Assembly (NCBI GenBank): GCA_964461435.1
Contig: CAYWUI010000001.1
Span: forward strand, 1 to 64,000
DNA length: 64,000 bases
Direction of reading: 5' to 3'
From: G020354785 sp964461435
Lineage (GTDB): Bacteria; Bacteroidota; Bacteroidia; Bacteroidales; UBA10428
Under the pieces are notes generated by a model that saw only the letters and a program-made list of their open reading frames with translations, was not told where the DNA came from and made no database searches. This document shows, piece after piece, positions 9,278 to 18,760 of this stretch; the first letter of the stretch is position 1; each line of letters starts with the position of its first letter. Both the position numbers and the translations under genes were made by a program.

Positions 9278-10705
9278 ATGGTAAAACAGGTCATATTATC
9301 CATTATTATTCTATTAGTTTCAATTCCCGGGGTCGAGGCACAGCAAAGCAATACCCTGTTTTTTATGCACTCCGTGCCACAGTCTAATTTCATTAATCCG
9401 GCATTGCAGGCTGAGTGCAGGTGGTTTATAGGCCTTCCTGTAATATCATCAGTGCATATTAATCTGGCAAATAATGGGTTTACCGTAAATCAACTCCTTG
9501 AAAGCCAGCAAGAGGGGGTTTATTCTTTTGATACGGAGAACCTTGTAAACAGGCTGGCACGCACTAATTATATATCATCCGAGCTATACACTCACTTGCT
9601 GACTATCGGGCATAAGAGAAAAAATTATTATTTCACATTTTCAATAAGGGAAAGGGACGATTTTATAACCTTCTACCCTAAAGACTTATTTGCATTTGTA
9701 TGGCGCGGAAATACACAGTTCGAGGGCGACTGGATATCATTAAATGGTACCGGGGTGCAGTTCAACCATTTCAGGGAGTATGCTGTTGGCGTGTCGGGGA
9801 AAGTTGATGATTACAGAACTTTCGGGTTACGGGGGAAGCTTCTTTTTGGCAAATTAAATCTTAATACAAGAAAATCAAAGATAGGATTATTCACCCAGGA
9901 GAACTCATTTGACCTTATTTTTGTTAATGACATAAAGATCAACGGATCCTTACCGGTAAGCCTGGAAATAGACCCTTCAGGATACTATACGATAACCAAT
10001 GAATACTATACGACAATACCAGATATAGTATTTAACCGGCGAAATATAGGAATAGCTTTTGATGCAGGATTTATTAACGAGTACGATGATAAGATCACTT
10101 TTTCAGGAAGCATCCTGGATGTCGGGGCGATATATTACAGGTCGAACTTAACAAATTATAATGTGGAAGGTGAGTTTTTTTATGACGGCCCATTAGGTGA
10201 TACGATAGAAACAGAAAGCTATTTTGACGACATAGTAAATACATTCACAGGGGGTAGTATTATTGCCCACAAGCCCTATATTTATTTTCTTCAGCCCAAA
10301 ATAATGTTAGGGGCCACTTATAAAATAAATAACAGGATTAATTTTGGAGGCCTCATCGCCGGGAAGATATATAAGCAGAAATTTCAGTCAGGATTGATTC
10401 TTTCAGCAAATTCAAGGTTTGCCAAATACTTTACTGCGAGTTTAAGCTGGTCATATATACATAGAAGTGTTAATAACCTGGGGTTAGGATTAGCATTGGG
10501 CAGGGTACCTTTTCAGTTTTATATTATAAGTGATAACATGATGGGCATGATATGGCCCCTGAGCACAAAAAATCTTAATTTACGCTTCGGGGTAAATATA
10601 ATTTTTAGTTGTTACAGGAAAGAAAATATTTCAGGATGCGGGTGTTACTGGATACAAAAGGAAGAAGAAAGACGGGAAAGAAAATACAAGTTACTAAATA
10701 AATAA
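9278..10705 (+). CDS. DUF5723 family outer-membrane beta-barrel protein
   Basis: The 475 residues start with a signal peptide cleaved after about residue 21 (GVEAQQ). The mature start, FFMHSVPQSNFINPALQ, is the hallmark of DUF5723 and resembles the Asn-Pro-Ala segment of PorV/PorP-type barrels. The rest alternates aromatic and polar residues in beta-strand fashion. It ends with a Cys- and Lys/Arg-rich tail (CYRKENISGCGC), which is odd for a barrel and places charged residues after the last strand. Located 15 bases after a lipoprotein gene and 15 bases before comM/yifB. Role unknown. Confidence 0.82.
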   Translation: MVKQVILSIIILLVSIPGVEAQQSNTLFFMHSVPQSNFINPALQAECRWFIGLPVISSVHINLANNGFTVNQLLESQQEGVYSFDTENLVNRLARTNYISSELYTHLLTIGHKRKNYYFTFSIRERDDFITFYPKDLFAFVWRGNTQFEGDWISLNGTGVQFNHFREYAVGVSGKVDDYRTFGLRGKLLFGKLNLNTRKSKIGLFTQENSFDLIFVNDIKINGSLPVSLEIDPSGYYTITNEYYTTIPDIVFNRRNIGIAFDAGFINEYDDKITFSGSILDVGAIYYRSNLTNYNVEGEFFYDGPLGDTIETESYFDDIVNTFTGGSIIAHKPYIYFLQPKIMLGATYKINNRINFGGLIAGKIYKQKFQSGLILSANSRFAKYFTASLSWSYIHRSVNNLGLGLALGRVPFQFYIISDNMMGMIWPLSTKNLNLRFGVNIIFSCYRKENISGCGCYWIQKEEERRERKYKLLNK

Positions 10706-10720
10706 TCTGTTTGCCGGTCC

Positions 10721-12259
10721 ATGTTAGTTAAGACATATGGTTGTGCATTATATGGAGTTAATGCTGAAATCATAACTATAGAAGTTAATGCTAGCCGGGG
10801 AGCAAAGTTTTTCCTGGTTGGGCTTCCCGACAATGCGGTAAAGGAGAGCAAGCAGCGTATAGAATCAGCCTTAAAATCGAATGATTACAAATGGCCGGGG
10901 AGAAGGCTTATTATTAATATGGCTCCCGCCAATATCAGGAAAGAGGGGTCGGCATATGATCTGCCCCTTGCAATAGGTATTCTTGCTGCATCGGAGCAAA
11001 TAAGAAGTGAGAATATTAACCGGTATGTTATTATGGGAGAACTTTCACTGGACGGCAGTCTGCGCCCAATCAGGGGAGCATTACCAATAGCTATTGAGGC
11101 AAGGAGCCGCGGATTTAAGGGATTTATTCTGCCTGAACATAACGCCAGGGAGGCTGCAGTTGTTGATAAACTTGACATTTACGGGGTGGAAAATATCAGG
11201 GAGGTAGCTTCTTTTTTTAACAATAAATCTGAACTCTCCCCTACAATGGTCGATACACGTAATGATTTTTTTTCAAACATAAGCACTTATGATGTCGATT
11301 TTTCTGATGTGCGGGGACAGGAGAATGTTAAAAGGGCTTTGGAAATTGCTGCTGCAGGAGGACATAACATTATAATGGTCGGTTCGCCGGGAGCAGGAAA
11401 AACAATGCTGGCCAAAAGACTGCCTACTATACTGCCGCCCCTAACTTTGCATGAAGCATTGGAAACAACAAAAATTCATTCTGTGGCAGGCAAGATTGAA
11501 AAAGATACATCCTTAATAACGTGCAGGCCCTTTCGTTTTCCGCATCACACTATTTCGGATGTCGCACTTGTAGGAGGTGGCACTTATCCTCAGCCCGGGG
11601 AGATTTCCCTGGCTCACAACGGAGTACTTTTTCTGGATGAGTTGCCTGAGTTTAAAAGAACAGTGCTCGAGGTGATGAGGCAACCGCTGGAGGACAGGAA
11701 AATAACCATCTCGCGGTCAAAATTCACAGTTGAATATCCGGCAAGTTTCATGCTTGTGGCTTCCATGAATCCCTGCCCCTGTGGATATTACAATCATCCT
11801 GAAAAGGAATGTGTATGCCCGGCAGGTGTTGTCAGAAAATACCTTAACAGAATATCGGGACCCCTGATGGACAGAATAGATATACATATTGAAGTTGTGC
11901 CGGTTCCCTTCGACAGGTTGTCGGAACAGAGAAAAGCAGAAAGCAGTGAGAACGTAAGATACAGGGTTGTCAAGGCCAGAAGGGCGCAACTTGAAAGATA
12001 TAAGAACTTTACAGGCATATATAACAATGCACAGATGACACCGGCTTTGCTCAGAGAGATTTGTGTTCTTAACCGTGAATGCAGCACCCTTTTAAAAAAT
12101 GCAATGGAAAAACTGGGACTTTCAGCAAGGGCATATAACAGAATTTTAAAGGTATCACGTACCATAGCTGATCTTGACTTATGTGGACATATAATGCCGG
12201 CCCATCTTGCCGAGGCAATTCAATACAGGAGTCTTGACAGGGAAAGCTGGGCAGGATGA
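10721..12259 (+). CDS. YifB/ComM family Mg-chelatase-like AAA+ ATPase
   Basis: The 512-residue protein has three parts: an N-terminal Lon-protease-like ChlI domain (about 1-165), an AAA+ Mg-chelatase-type domain with Walker A GSPGAGKT (221-228, Lys227) and Walker B FLDELPE near 305, and a C-terminal ChlI domain with Cys-containing PCPCGYY near 350. ComM in transforming bacteria is a hexameric helicase that extends branch migration of incoming DNA. YifB homologues are also found in non-competent species, so competence is not implied. It is the last gene of the gmhA-lipoprotein-DUF5723 run. Confidence 0.93.
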   Translation: MLVKTYGCALYGVNAEIITIEVNASRGAKFFLVGLPDNAVKESKQRIESALKSNDYKWPGRRLIINMAPANIRKEGSAYDLPLAIGILAASEQIRSENINRYVIMGELSLDGSLRPIRGALPIAIEARSRGFKGFILPEHNAREAAVVDKLDIYGVENIREVASFFNNKSELSPTMVDTRNDFFSNISTYDVDFSDVRGQENVKRALEIAAAGGHNIIMVGSPGAGKTMLAKRLPTILPPLTLHEALETTKIHSVAGKIEKDTSLITCRPFRFPHHTISDVALVGGGTYPQPGEISLAHNGVLFLDELPEFKRTVLEVMRQPLEDRKITISRSKFTVEYPASFMLVASMNPCPCGYYNHPEKECVCPAGVVRKYLNRISGPLMDRIDIHIEVVPVPFDRLSEQRKAESSENVRYRVVKARRAQLERYKNFTGIYNNAQMTPALLREICVLNRECSTLLKNAMEKLGLSARAYNRILKVSRTIADLDLCGHIMPAHLAEAIQYRSLDRESWAG

Positions 12260-12314
12260 TTGTTGGCAGACTAAATAAGTTAATAATATTCAGTTTAATT
12301 TAATAACTTAATAT

Positions 12315-12343
12315 TTTGCCGCAGATATTTTTAAGTATATTTG
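12315..12343 (+). promoter_or_regulatory. Bacteroidota-type promoter upstream of hppA
   Basis: TATATTTG (12336-12343) is an exact TAnnTTTG -7 element, preceded 17 bases upstream by TTTG (12315-12318), the -33 element. Transcription would begin near 12350, leaving a leader of over 100 bases before the hppA ATG at 12464. I see no convincing riboswitch or hairpin in that leader. Confidence 0.55.
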
Positions 12344-12463
12344 CAGCTTTGAAAAAATATTGGATTATATATGCCAATTGCATAAAATTGATTTGCTTCG
12401 ATATTATTGTAAATCAGAATAATAATTTATAACTTAATGTTAAATAAATAAAATCAATAAAAA

Positions 12464-14806
12464 ATGATTAATATATACTGGTTTATTCCTGCAAGTGCCA
12501 TTTTAGCCCTTGTTTTTGCATATATTTTCTTTAAGGGCATGATGAAAAATCCCGAAGGGACTGATAGAATGAAAGAAATTGCGCAGTATGTACGGGAGGG
12601 GGCAATGGCTTATATATCACGTCAATATAAAGTAGTCGGATTAATTTTTCTATGCCTGGTAGTAATTCTGCTGATTCTTGCCTATTTAGGGGTCCAGAAT
12701 CCGTTTGTGCCTGTTGCATTCCTTACAGGTGGTACTTTTTCGGGACTATGCGGTTTCCTGGGTATGCGAACAGCGACCTATGCGTCATCAAGGACTGCCC
12801 AGGGAGCGACTTCATCTCTGAACAAGGGACTGCAGATAGCCTTTCGTAGCGGAGCGGTAATGGGACTGGTAGTTGTGGGTTTCGGACTTCTGGATATTGC
12901 AGCCTGGTTTTTAATTCTAAATAAGCTTGTTTATACGCCCGAAAATATGGAAAAGGGGCTTCATTTTCTTGGGCTGACACTGGTGCACCATAGTCCTGCC
13001 TATGTTGTGGATGGTGTGATCACAGACCTGGGAGAAAAGGTCAAACTTTTTGAGATTACTGCTACTATGATAACTTTTGGTATGGGTGCTTCAACACAGG
13101 CACTGTTTGCGCGTGTGGGAGGAGGCATTTATACGAAGGCAGCGGATGTTGGTGCCGACCTTGTAGGGAAAGTTGAAGCCGGGATACCCGAGGATGACCC
13201 GCGTAACCCCGCAACCATAGCTGATAATGTTGGCGATAATGTAGGTGATGTCGCAGGTATGGGAGCAGACCTCTATGAATCATACTGCGGATCAATTCTG
13301 GCTACTGCCGCATTAGGAGCAGCATTGCCCGTATTAATACTCAAGAATAAAGGAATACTCCCCGGGGACTTTACACTTATTAAGGCCGTCATAGCTCCGA
13401 TGATCGTTGCTGCCGCAGGTATTATATTATCCATATTGGGAATATTTATGGTCAGGGCCAAAGAGTCGGCAACACAAAAGAATTTGTTACATGCTTTGCT
13501 GCTCGGCACAGGAGGCAGTTCTTTGCTGATTCTTGGAGCTGTCGCATTTATGGCTTATGCAGGATGGATAACATGGGGCATTTTTGGTTCTGTGGTTTCA
13601 GGATTAATAGCAGGGGTGATAATCGGACAGGGGACTGAATATTTTACATCAGATGAATATAAACCCACACGGGGTATTGCGGGACAGGCTCAGCAGGGTC
13701 CGGCCACCACAATTATCGATGGTATCGCTGTAGGGATGTACTCGACATGGATACCGGTGATCACTATAGTATTAGGTATTATAGCTGCTTATGGCTTTGC
13801 CGGAGGATTTAAGCATTTTGCCATAGGGGTATACGGAATTGGTTTTGCAGCTGTCGGTATGCTTTCAACATTGGGAATAACCCTTGCTACCGATGCATTC
13901 GGACCGATTGCTGATAACGCAGGAGGAAATGCAGAGATGTCTAAGCTGCCACATGAGGTGAGGGAAAGGACAGATGCACTTGATATGTTAGGTAATACTA
14001 CGGCCGCTACAGGCAAGGGATTTGCAATAGGTTCGGCTGCGCTGACGGCCATGGCACTTCTTGCTGCATATGTTGAAGAGGTAAGGCTCTGGCTGGGAAA
14101 ACTTGCCGGTGCCGGTTATAAACAGATCGGCGATATTTTGTTTTATAATGATAATGTTCCTCTGCTGAAAGAAGGCGAAAAGGCTGTGCAGATAGCCGGG
14201 GCTTCAATTAAAGATTTTGTTGAGGCCTATAATCTTTCGCTATTTAATCCATTATTGCTGGGAGGATTGTTCATAGGTGCAATGATGGCTTTTGTTTTCT
14301 GTGCCATGACTATGAAAGCAGTGGGAAGGGCGGCGGGCGCCATGGTTGACGAAGTAAGAAGGCAGTTCCGTGAAATAGCCGGAATTATGGAAGGGGAAGC
14401 GACTCCTGAATATGCCAAATGCGTTGCTATTTCGACAAAAGGAGCACAGAAAGAAATGATTATCCCCTCACTGCTGGCAATAATTGTGCCCGTTACAGTA
14501 GGTGTGCTGCTGGGAGTAGCAGGTGTTGTCGGACTGCTGGCAGGAGGACTTACTGCAGGATTTACGCTTGCCTGTATGCTCAACAATGCGGGAGGGGCAT
14601 GGGACAATGCCAAGAAGTTCATTGAAAAGGGGAATTACGGAGGTAAGGGCAGTGCGGCTCATAAGGCAGGTGTCGTCGGTGATACAGTGGGCGATCCGTT
14701 CAAAGATACTTCAGGGCCCTCCCTGAATATACTTATTAAGCTTATGACCATGGTGTCTGTTGTAATGGCCGGACTAACAGTTGCATTAGGCTTTTTTGCA
14801 GGTTAA
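12464..14806 (+). CDS. hppA: Membrane-bound ion-pumping pyrophosphatase, K+-dependent type
   Basis: The 780-residue, roughly 16-helix protein hydrolyses pyrophosphate and pumps H+ or Na+ across the inner membrane. Core motifs are intact: the DNVGDNVGDVAGMGADLYES substrate site near residues 250-270, EYFTSDEYKP near 390, and DNAGGNAEM near 485. The GNTTAATGKG loop near 510 carries Ala where K+-independent enzymes have Lys, so it belongs to the K+-dependent subclass, which includes Na+ pumps. The ion itself cannot be fixed by eye. A leader of about 110 bases and a good promoter precede it. Convergent pepT ends nine bases away. Confidence 0.96.
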   Translation: MINIYWFIPASAILALVFAYIFFKGMMKNPEGTDRMKEIAQYVREGAMAYISRQYKVVGLIFLCLVVILLILAYLGVQNPFVPVAFLTGGTFSGLCGFLGMRTATYASSRTAQGATSSLNKGLQIAFRSGAVMGLVVVGFGLLDIAAWFLILNKLVYTPENMEKGLHFLGLTLVHHSPAYVVDGVITDLGEKVKLFEITATMITFGMGASTQALFARVGGGIYTKAADVGADLVGKVEAGIPEDDPRNPATIADNVGDNVGDVAGMGADLYESYCGSILATAALGAALPVLILKNKGILPGDFTLIKAVIAPMIVAAAGIILSILGIFMVRAKESATQKNLLHALLLGTGGSSLLILGAVAFMAYAGWITWGIFGSVVSGLIAGVIIGQGTEYFTSDEYKPTRGIAGQAQQGPATTIIDGIAVGMYSTWIPVITIVLGIIAAYGFAGGFKHFAIGVYGIGFAAVGMLSTLGITLATDAFGPIADNAGGNAEMSKLPHEVRERTDALDMLGNTTAATGKGFAIGSAALTAMALLAAYVEEVRLWLGKLAGAGYKQIGDILFYNDNVPLLKEGEKAVQIAGASIKDFVEAYNLSLFNPLLLGGLFIGAMMAFVFCAMTMKAVGRAAGAMVDEVRRQFREIAGIMEGEATPEYAKCVAISTKGAQKEMIIPSLLAIIVPVTVGVLLGVAGVVGLLAGGLTAGFTLACMLNNAGGAWDNAKKFIEKGNYGGKGSAAHKAGVVGDTVGDPFKDTSGPSLNILIKLMTMVSVVMAGLTVALGFFAG

Positions 14807-14815
14807 CATTATAGT

Positions 14816-16051
14816 TCATTTCTCACTCTGTGCGGCATTGAGCTCAGCGATTTTAACAATGACTTCAACAGCCTTTTCCATAGATTTTATTGGTATATAT
14901 TCGTATTTGCTGTGAAAATTATGCCCTCCTGCAAATATGTTGGGGCAGGGCAATCCCATATAGGATAATTTTGCACCGTCAGTACCCCCCCTTATGGGTA
15001 CAATCTTTGGAGCTACTCCCGCAGCATTCATTGCTTTTATTGCCAGGTTTACAATATCATAACGGAGCTCAATTATTTCACGCATATTGTAATATTGATC
15101 TACCATAGTAATTTTAATTGTCCGGGGCCCGTATTTTAAATTTAAATGGTCGATAATACGTATAAGCAAGTCCTTTTTCCTGTTAAACTTTGACTTATCA
15201 TGATCACGGATGATATAATTAACGGTAGTACTATCAACCGAACCGCTGATATCAGTAAGATGATAAAATCCCTCATAGCCTTCGGTATGAGCCGGACTTT
15301 GGTGGCCGGGCAGCATGCTGTTAAGCTCCATAGCTACAAGCATCGAGTTTTTCATTTTATTTTTTGCCGAACCCGGATGAACATTCAATCCTTTAATGGT
15401 TATCTTTGCCCGTGCTGCATTAAAATTTTCATATTCCAGCTCACCCAGGGGTCCCCCGTCAACCGTATAGGCAAAGTCTACATTAAACTTCTTAATATCA
15501 AATTTATCTGTGCCCCTCCCTATTTCTTCATCCGGATTAAATGCTACCCTTATTTTACCATGCTTTATTTCGGGATGTTTTATCAGATATTCAACAGCAG
15601 TGATTATCTCAGCAATTCCTGCCTTATCATCAGCACCCAACAGGGTATTTCCGTCAGTAGTGATTATTGACTGACCTATATAATTATTGAGATCAAGAAA
15701 TTCTTTGGGCGATAGTACAATATTTGTTTTTTTATTTAGTATTATATTTTTTCCGAAATACTGCTCAATAATCCTGGGCTCAACATTTTTGGCAGTTATG
15801 TCGGGCGATGTGTCGAGGTGGGCAATAAATCCAATAGTTGGCACAGTGTCTTTTATGTTCGCAGGTAAAGTAGCCATTAAATAACCGTGCTTATCCAGGT
15901 CAATTTCTGACATACCTATATCTTTGAGTTCCTGTGCCAGAATATTTACCAGTTCAAGCTGGCCCTTCGTGGACGGACAGGTTTTTGAATTTTCATCCGA
16001 CAGGGTATTGATCTTTGCATATTTTATAAATCTCCCGACAAGGTTTTCCAT
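14816..16051 (-). CDS. pepT: Peptidase T (tripeptide aminopeptidase)
   Basis: This M20-family zinc enzyme removes the N-terminal residue from tripeptides in the cytoplasm. In 411 residues the metal and catalytic residues are visible: His78 and Asp80 in AHLDTSPD, Asp141 in GADDKAG, the Glu175-Glu176 pair in DEEIG, Asp198 in DGG, and a C-terminal GGTDGAKLS/GGHNFHSKYEY section with the last zinc His. Length and order match PepT rather than other M20 members. It is monocistronic on the minus strand, convergent with hppA. Confidence 0.95.
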   Translation of the reverse strand: MENLVGRFIKYAKINTLSDENSKTCPSTKGQLELVNILAQELKDIGMSEIDLDKHGYLMATLPANIKDTVPTIGFIAHLDTSPDITAKNVEPRIIEQYFGKNIILNKKTNIVLSPKEFLDLNNYIGQSIITTDGNTLLGADDKAGIAEIITAVEYLIKHPEIKHGKIRVAFNPDEEIGRGTDKFDIKKFNVDFAYTVDGGPLGELEYENFNAARAKITIKGLNVHPGSAKNKMKNSMLVAMELNSMLPGHQSPAHTEGYEGFYHLTDISGSVDSTTVNYIIRDHDKSKFNRKKDLLIRIIDHLNLKYGPRTIKITMVDQYYNMREIIELRYDIVNLAIKAMNAAGVAPKIVPIRGGTDGAKLSYMGLPCPNIFAGGHNFHSKYEYIPIKSMEKAVEVIVKIAELNAAQSEK

Positions 16052-16188
16052 ATTATTTGTTTTTCAGAATTAAGTATGTTAAAATACAAAAAAAATTTTA
16101 TGAGTGCCAAAAGAATCAGCTCACATCACAAAAACGTTAGTAAGTATAAAATTAACTTTATTAATTTTACAGTAATACAAAATAAAAT

Positions 16189-17169
16189 ATGCTCTGTATA
16201 ACAAGCAATAATGTTAATCCCTGGTTTAATCTGGCCGCCGAAGAGTATTTGTTAAAGGAATCCGCTGAGGATATTTTTATGCTGTGGCAGAGTGAACCTT
16301 CAGTTATTGTTGGCAAGCACCAGAATACCCTGGCAGAAATAAACTATAATTATATTAAAAAAAATAAAATCAAAGTTGCTCGCAGGCTGTCGGGGGGAGG
16401 AACGGTATACCACGATAGGGGCAACCTGAATTTTACTTTTATTCTGAATGAAATGGAAGGCAGGCTTATAAATTTTCACAGGTATATGGAACCCGTATTA
16501 AAAGCACTACAGGGTTTATCAATCGATGCATGTTTTGAGGGCAGGAATAATATGGTGATCAATAACATGAAAATATCCGGAAATGCTGAACATATCTATA
16601 AAAAAAGAGTTCTGCATCATGGAACTCTTTTATTCAATACGGATATTGATAAGCTGACCGAATCACTGAAGGTTGCCCCCTGCCGCTATACTGGTAAAGC
16701 TGTGCAATCCACAAGGAGCGTGGTTACAAACATAAGGAATTACCTGCAACAGGATATTGATATTCTTGAGTTCAGGGATATACTTTTCAATCATATATTT
16801 GAAAATAACCATGATTCAACGATATATGAATTGGGTCGTAAAGATGTAGACAGGATAAACGCTCTGGTCGGATCGAAGTATTCCACATGGGAATGGATTT
16901 ACGGGTATTCCCCTAAATACTCATTAAACGGCATATACAGGACAGGCAGGAGGGAAGTGCAATTCACAATATTTGTGGAAACAGGCATTATCAGAGAGAT
17001 GGAGATTAAAGGAGCTGGTATTAATGGCAGAAGATTATCTGACCTGCTAAATCTCTTCAGGGGCATGGCTCACAGGGAAAGCGATTTAATGAAAAAAACA
17101 GGTATGGTATCTGAACTGCTTTTAATATCTGAAGCAGAAGCATGTGAATTTATAAGTTCGATGTTCTAG
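16189..17169 (+). CDS. lplA: Lipoate-protein ligase A
   Basis: LplA activates free lipoate with ATP and attaches it to lipoyl domains of 2-oxoacid dehydrogenases or GcvH. The 326 residues contain the lipoate/adenylate loop RRLSGGGTVYHD at 65-76 and the catalytic Lys128 in MKISGNA, followed by HHGTLLFN at 143-150. A C-terminal accessory domain (about 245-326) is present, so the enzyme should catalyse both half-reactions. No lipA or lipB and no lipoylated enzyme lies in the window, so scavenging seems its job. It is divergent from pepT. Confidence 0.94.
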   Translation: MLCITSNNVNPWFNLAAEEYLLKESAEDIFMLWQSEPSVIVGKHQNTLAEINYNYIKKNKIKVARRLSGGGTVYHDRGNLNFTFILNEMEGRLINFHRYMEPVLKALQGLSIDACFEGRNNMVINNMKISGNAEHIYKKRVLHHGTLLFNTDIDKLTESLKVAPCRYTGKAVQSTRSVVTNIRNYLQQDIDILEFRDILFNHIFENNHDSTIYELGRKDVDRINALVGSKYSTWEWIYGYSPKYSLNGIYRTGRREVQFTIFVETGIIREMEIKGAGINGRRLSDLLNLFRGMAHRESDLMKKTGMVSELLLISEAEACEFISSMF

Positions 17170-17178
17170 GTTAATTTT

Positions 17179-17778
17179 TTACAGGGCGGCGCCTTTTTTC
17201 AGTGATCTTTGCCTGTTAATGGATTCTTCTTCTTCATCGAGAGGCTCTGGTCCATAAACAGTTCCTTTTATATAATATCCTGGGAATTCACCATACCCCC
17301 CGGTTTTTTGTTTATCTGTCACAAGTATTATTGTGCCCCTCATATTCGCAGCTTTCTTCTTAAGTTTTATGATAGCATTTTTTTTCGCAGCTTTGGGACT
17401 CCTGTCACTTGGTGAGGATTTGGCTTCGACCGTGCCCCTTTTATATAAATCTACTACTTCCTTTTTGTCTTCTGTCAGCCATACTGCCTCCCACTGGTAT
17501 TCATCAATCATTTCAATAATCGGATTGTTAAACTCGTCGATCCTCCCGTTTTTATATACGATCTTTTCGATTTGTTTTCTTTCGATAGTATAAACTTCAT
17601 TCTGGCCCGGGTAGATAAAACTCACATAAGTGGTTGTTACTTTAGTGACATCAACAAGTAAAACTGAACCTCCAAGCTTAAATATTGTATCAGTGGGTTC
17701 AGCCTTAACATTTTTATACTGCCCGTAAACAATAAAATTAATGCATAATGCAACAATTATAAACGCCAGCTTTTTCAT
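17179..17778 (-). CDS. Secreted protein of unknown function
   Basis: The 199-residue protein begins with a clear Sec signal peptide (Lys-Lys, hydrophobic core, cleavage near VYGQ at residue 20). The mature part has a beta-rich half (about 25-115) followed by a strongly basic helical stretch, KAAKKNAIIKLKKKAANMRG, around 129-148, and a short polar tail. Such proteins in Bacteroidota are usually periplasmic. No family is recognised. It converges on lplA with nine bases between them and has a possible TAACTTTG -7 element 53 bases before the start. Confidence 0.72.
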   Translation of the reverse strand: MKKLAFIIVALCINFIVYGQYKNVKAEPTDTIFKLGGSVLLVDVTKVTTTYVSFIYPGQNEVYTIERKQIEKIVYKNGRIDEFNNPIIEMIDEYQWEAVWLTEDKKEVVDLYKRGTVEAKSSPSDRSPKAAKKNAIIKLKKKAANMRGTIILVTDKQKTGGYGEFPGYYIKGTVYGPEPLDEEEESINRQRSLKKGAAL

Positions 17779-17830
17779 AGTTAAGTTATTAGTTTTATTA
17801 TATTATCCATAATTATGAGTTATATACGGC

Positions 17831-17838
17831 CAAAGTTA
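17831..17838 (-). promoter_or_regulatory. Possible -7 promoter element of the secreted-protein gene
   Basis: On the minus strand this is TAACTTTG, an exact TAnnTTTG match, 53 bases before the start at 17778. No clear -33 partner. The rest of 17839-18007 is AT-rich with nothing else I can identify. Confidence 0.25.
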
Positions 17839-18007
17839 AAAGAGGTTTATAAACTACTATATTTTTTACAGACTTTTTTATTAACTAATTATTATTGTTG
17901 ATGAATGCGTATAATTTTTTTTTACAAAATTAAACAGATTTGTGCAATAATATTATCATAATTTTCAAACTTTAAAATTACCTTTATAAAGTTGCTAAAA
18001 CTCATCG

Positions 18008-18745
18008 ATGAAATCAATTATTGTTACTCTTTATTTATGGATTTTTGCTTTAATAACTATTATTATAATATTACCCCTTTATCTGACAATCTGGTTATTA
18101 ACAGTGGTTTTCGATAAAAAGCGAATAGCAGCACATTACATAACATGCCTGTGGGGATCTTTATACACGTGGGCCAATCCATGGTGGAGGGTTAGTATCA
18201 GGAACAGGGAAAAGCTTAAAAAAGGAAAAACTTATATTATTATCTGCAATCACCAGAGTTTACTCGATATAGTTGTTCTTTTCAGGTTGCTGGCATATTA
18301 CAGGTGGGTTTCAAAAACAGAGATTTTCAGGATACCGGTAGTAGGATGGATAATGCACATGAATAACTACATTAAATTAAAGAGAGGGGACCAAAAGAGC
18401 ATTGTAAAAATGATGGAGACCTGCAGAAAGGCAGTCACTTCAGGAATATCTGTTTTGATTTTTCCTGAGGGAACAAGGTCAACGGACGGTGAACTTCAGC
18501 AATTTAAAGATGGGGCTTTTATTCTGGCTTTTGATACCAAAACAGATATCCTGCCAGTGATAATTAATGAGGAATCGGTGGCGATAGCAAAGGCAGGGAT
18601 TTTTATGAAAGAGAAACTGTCAATAAAGGTCAGGATTTTGGATGAGGTACCTTATTCGGGATTTAAAAACTCAGGTGTGAGGGAAACAAAAAAAAGGGTA
18701 TATTCTCTAATGAATGCAGAACTTAAGAAATTAAGAAAGAGATAA
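18008..18745 (+). CDS. plsC: 1-acylglycerol-3-phosphate O-acyltransferase
   Basis: PlsC acylates lysophosphatidic acid to phosphatidic acid at the inner membrane. The 245-residue protein has an N-terminal membrane segment (about 5-35), the catalytic HxxxxD motif as NHQSLLD (His82, Asp87), a KxEIFRIPVVGW segment near 103-114, and the phosphate-binding FPEGTRS motif at 152-158 with Glu154 and Arg157. Length and motif spacing are normal. It is a single gene converging on a large TPR gene; a lyso-ornithine or other lysolipid acyltransferase is a possible alternative. Confidence 0.92.
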   Translation: MKSIIVTLYLWIFALITIIIILPLYLTIWLLTVVFDKKRIAAHYITCLWGSLYTWANPWWRVSIRNREKLKKGKTYIIICNHQSLLDIVVLFRLLAYYRWVSKTEIFRIPVVGWIMHMNNYIKLKRGDQKSIVKMMETCRKAVTSGISVLIFPEGTRSTDGELQQFKDGAFILAFDTKTDILPVIINEESVAIAKAGIFMKEKLSIKVRILDEVPYSGFKNSGVRETKKRVYSLMNAELKKLRKR

Positions 18746-18760
18746 CAGGAATAATATTAA

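Noticed and set aside
12531..14726. Several frames of 60-130 codons antisense or out of frame in hppA
   Set aside because: The GC- and Ala/Gly-rich codons of hppA leave other frames open; these are shadows of it.
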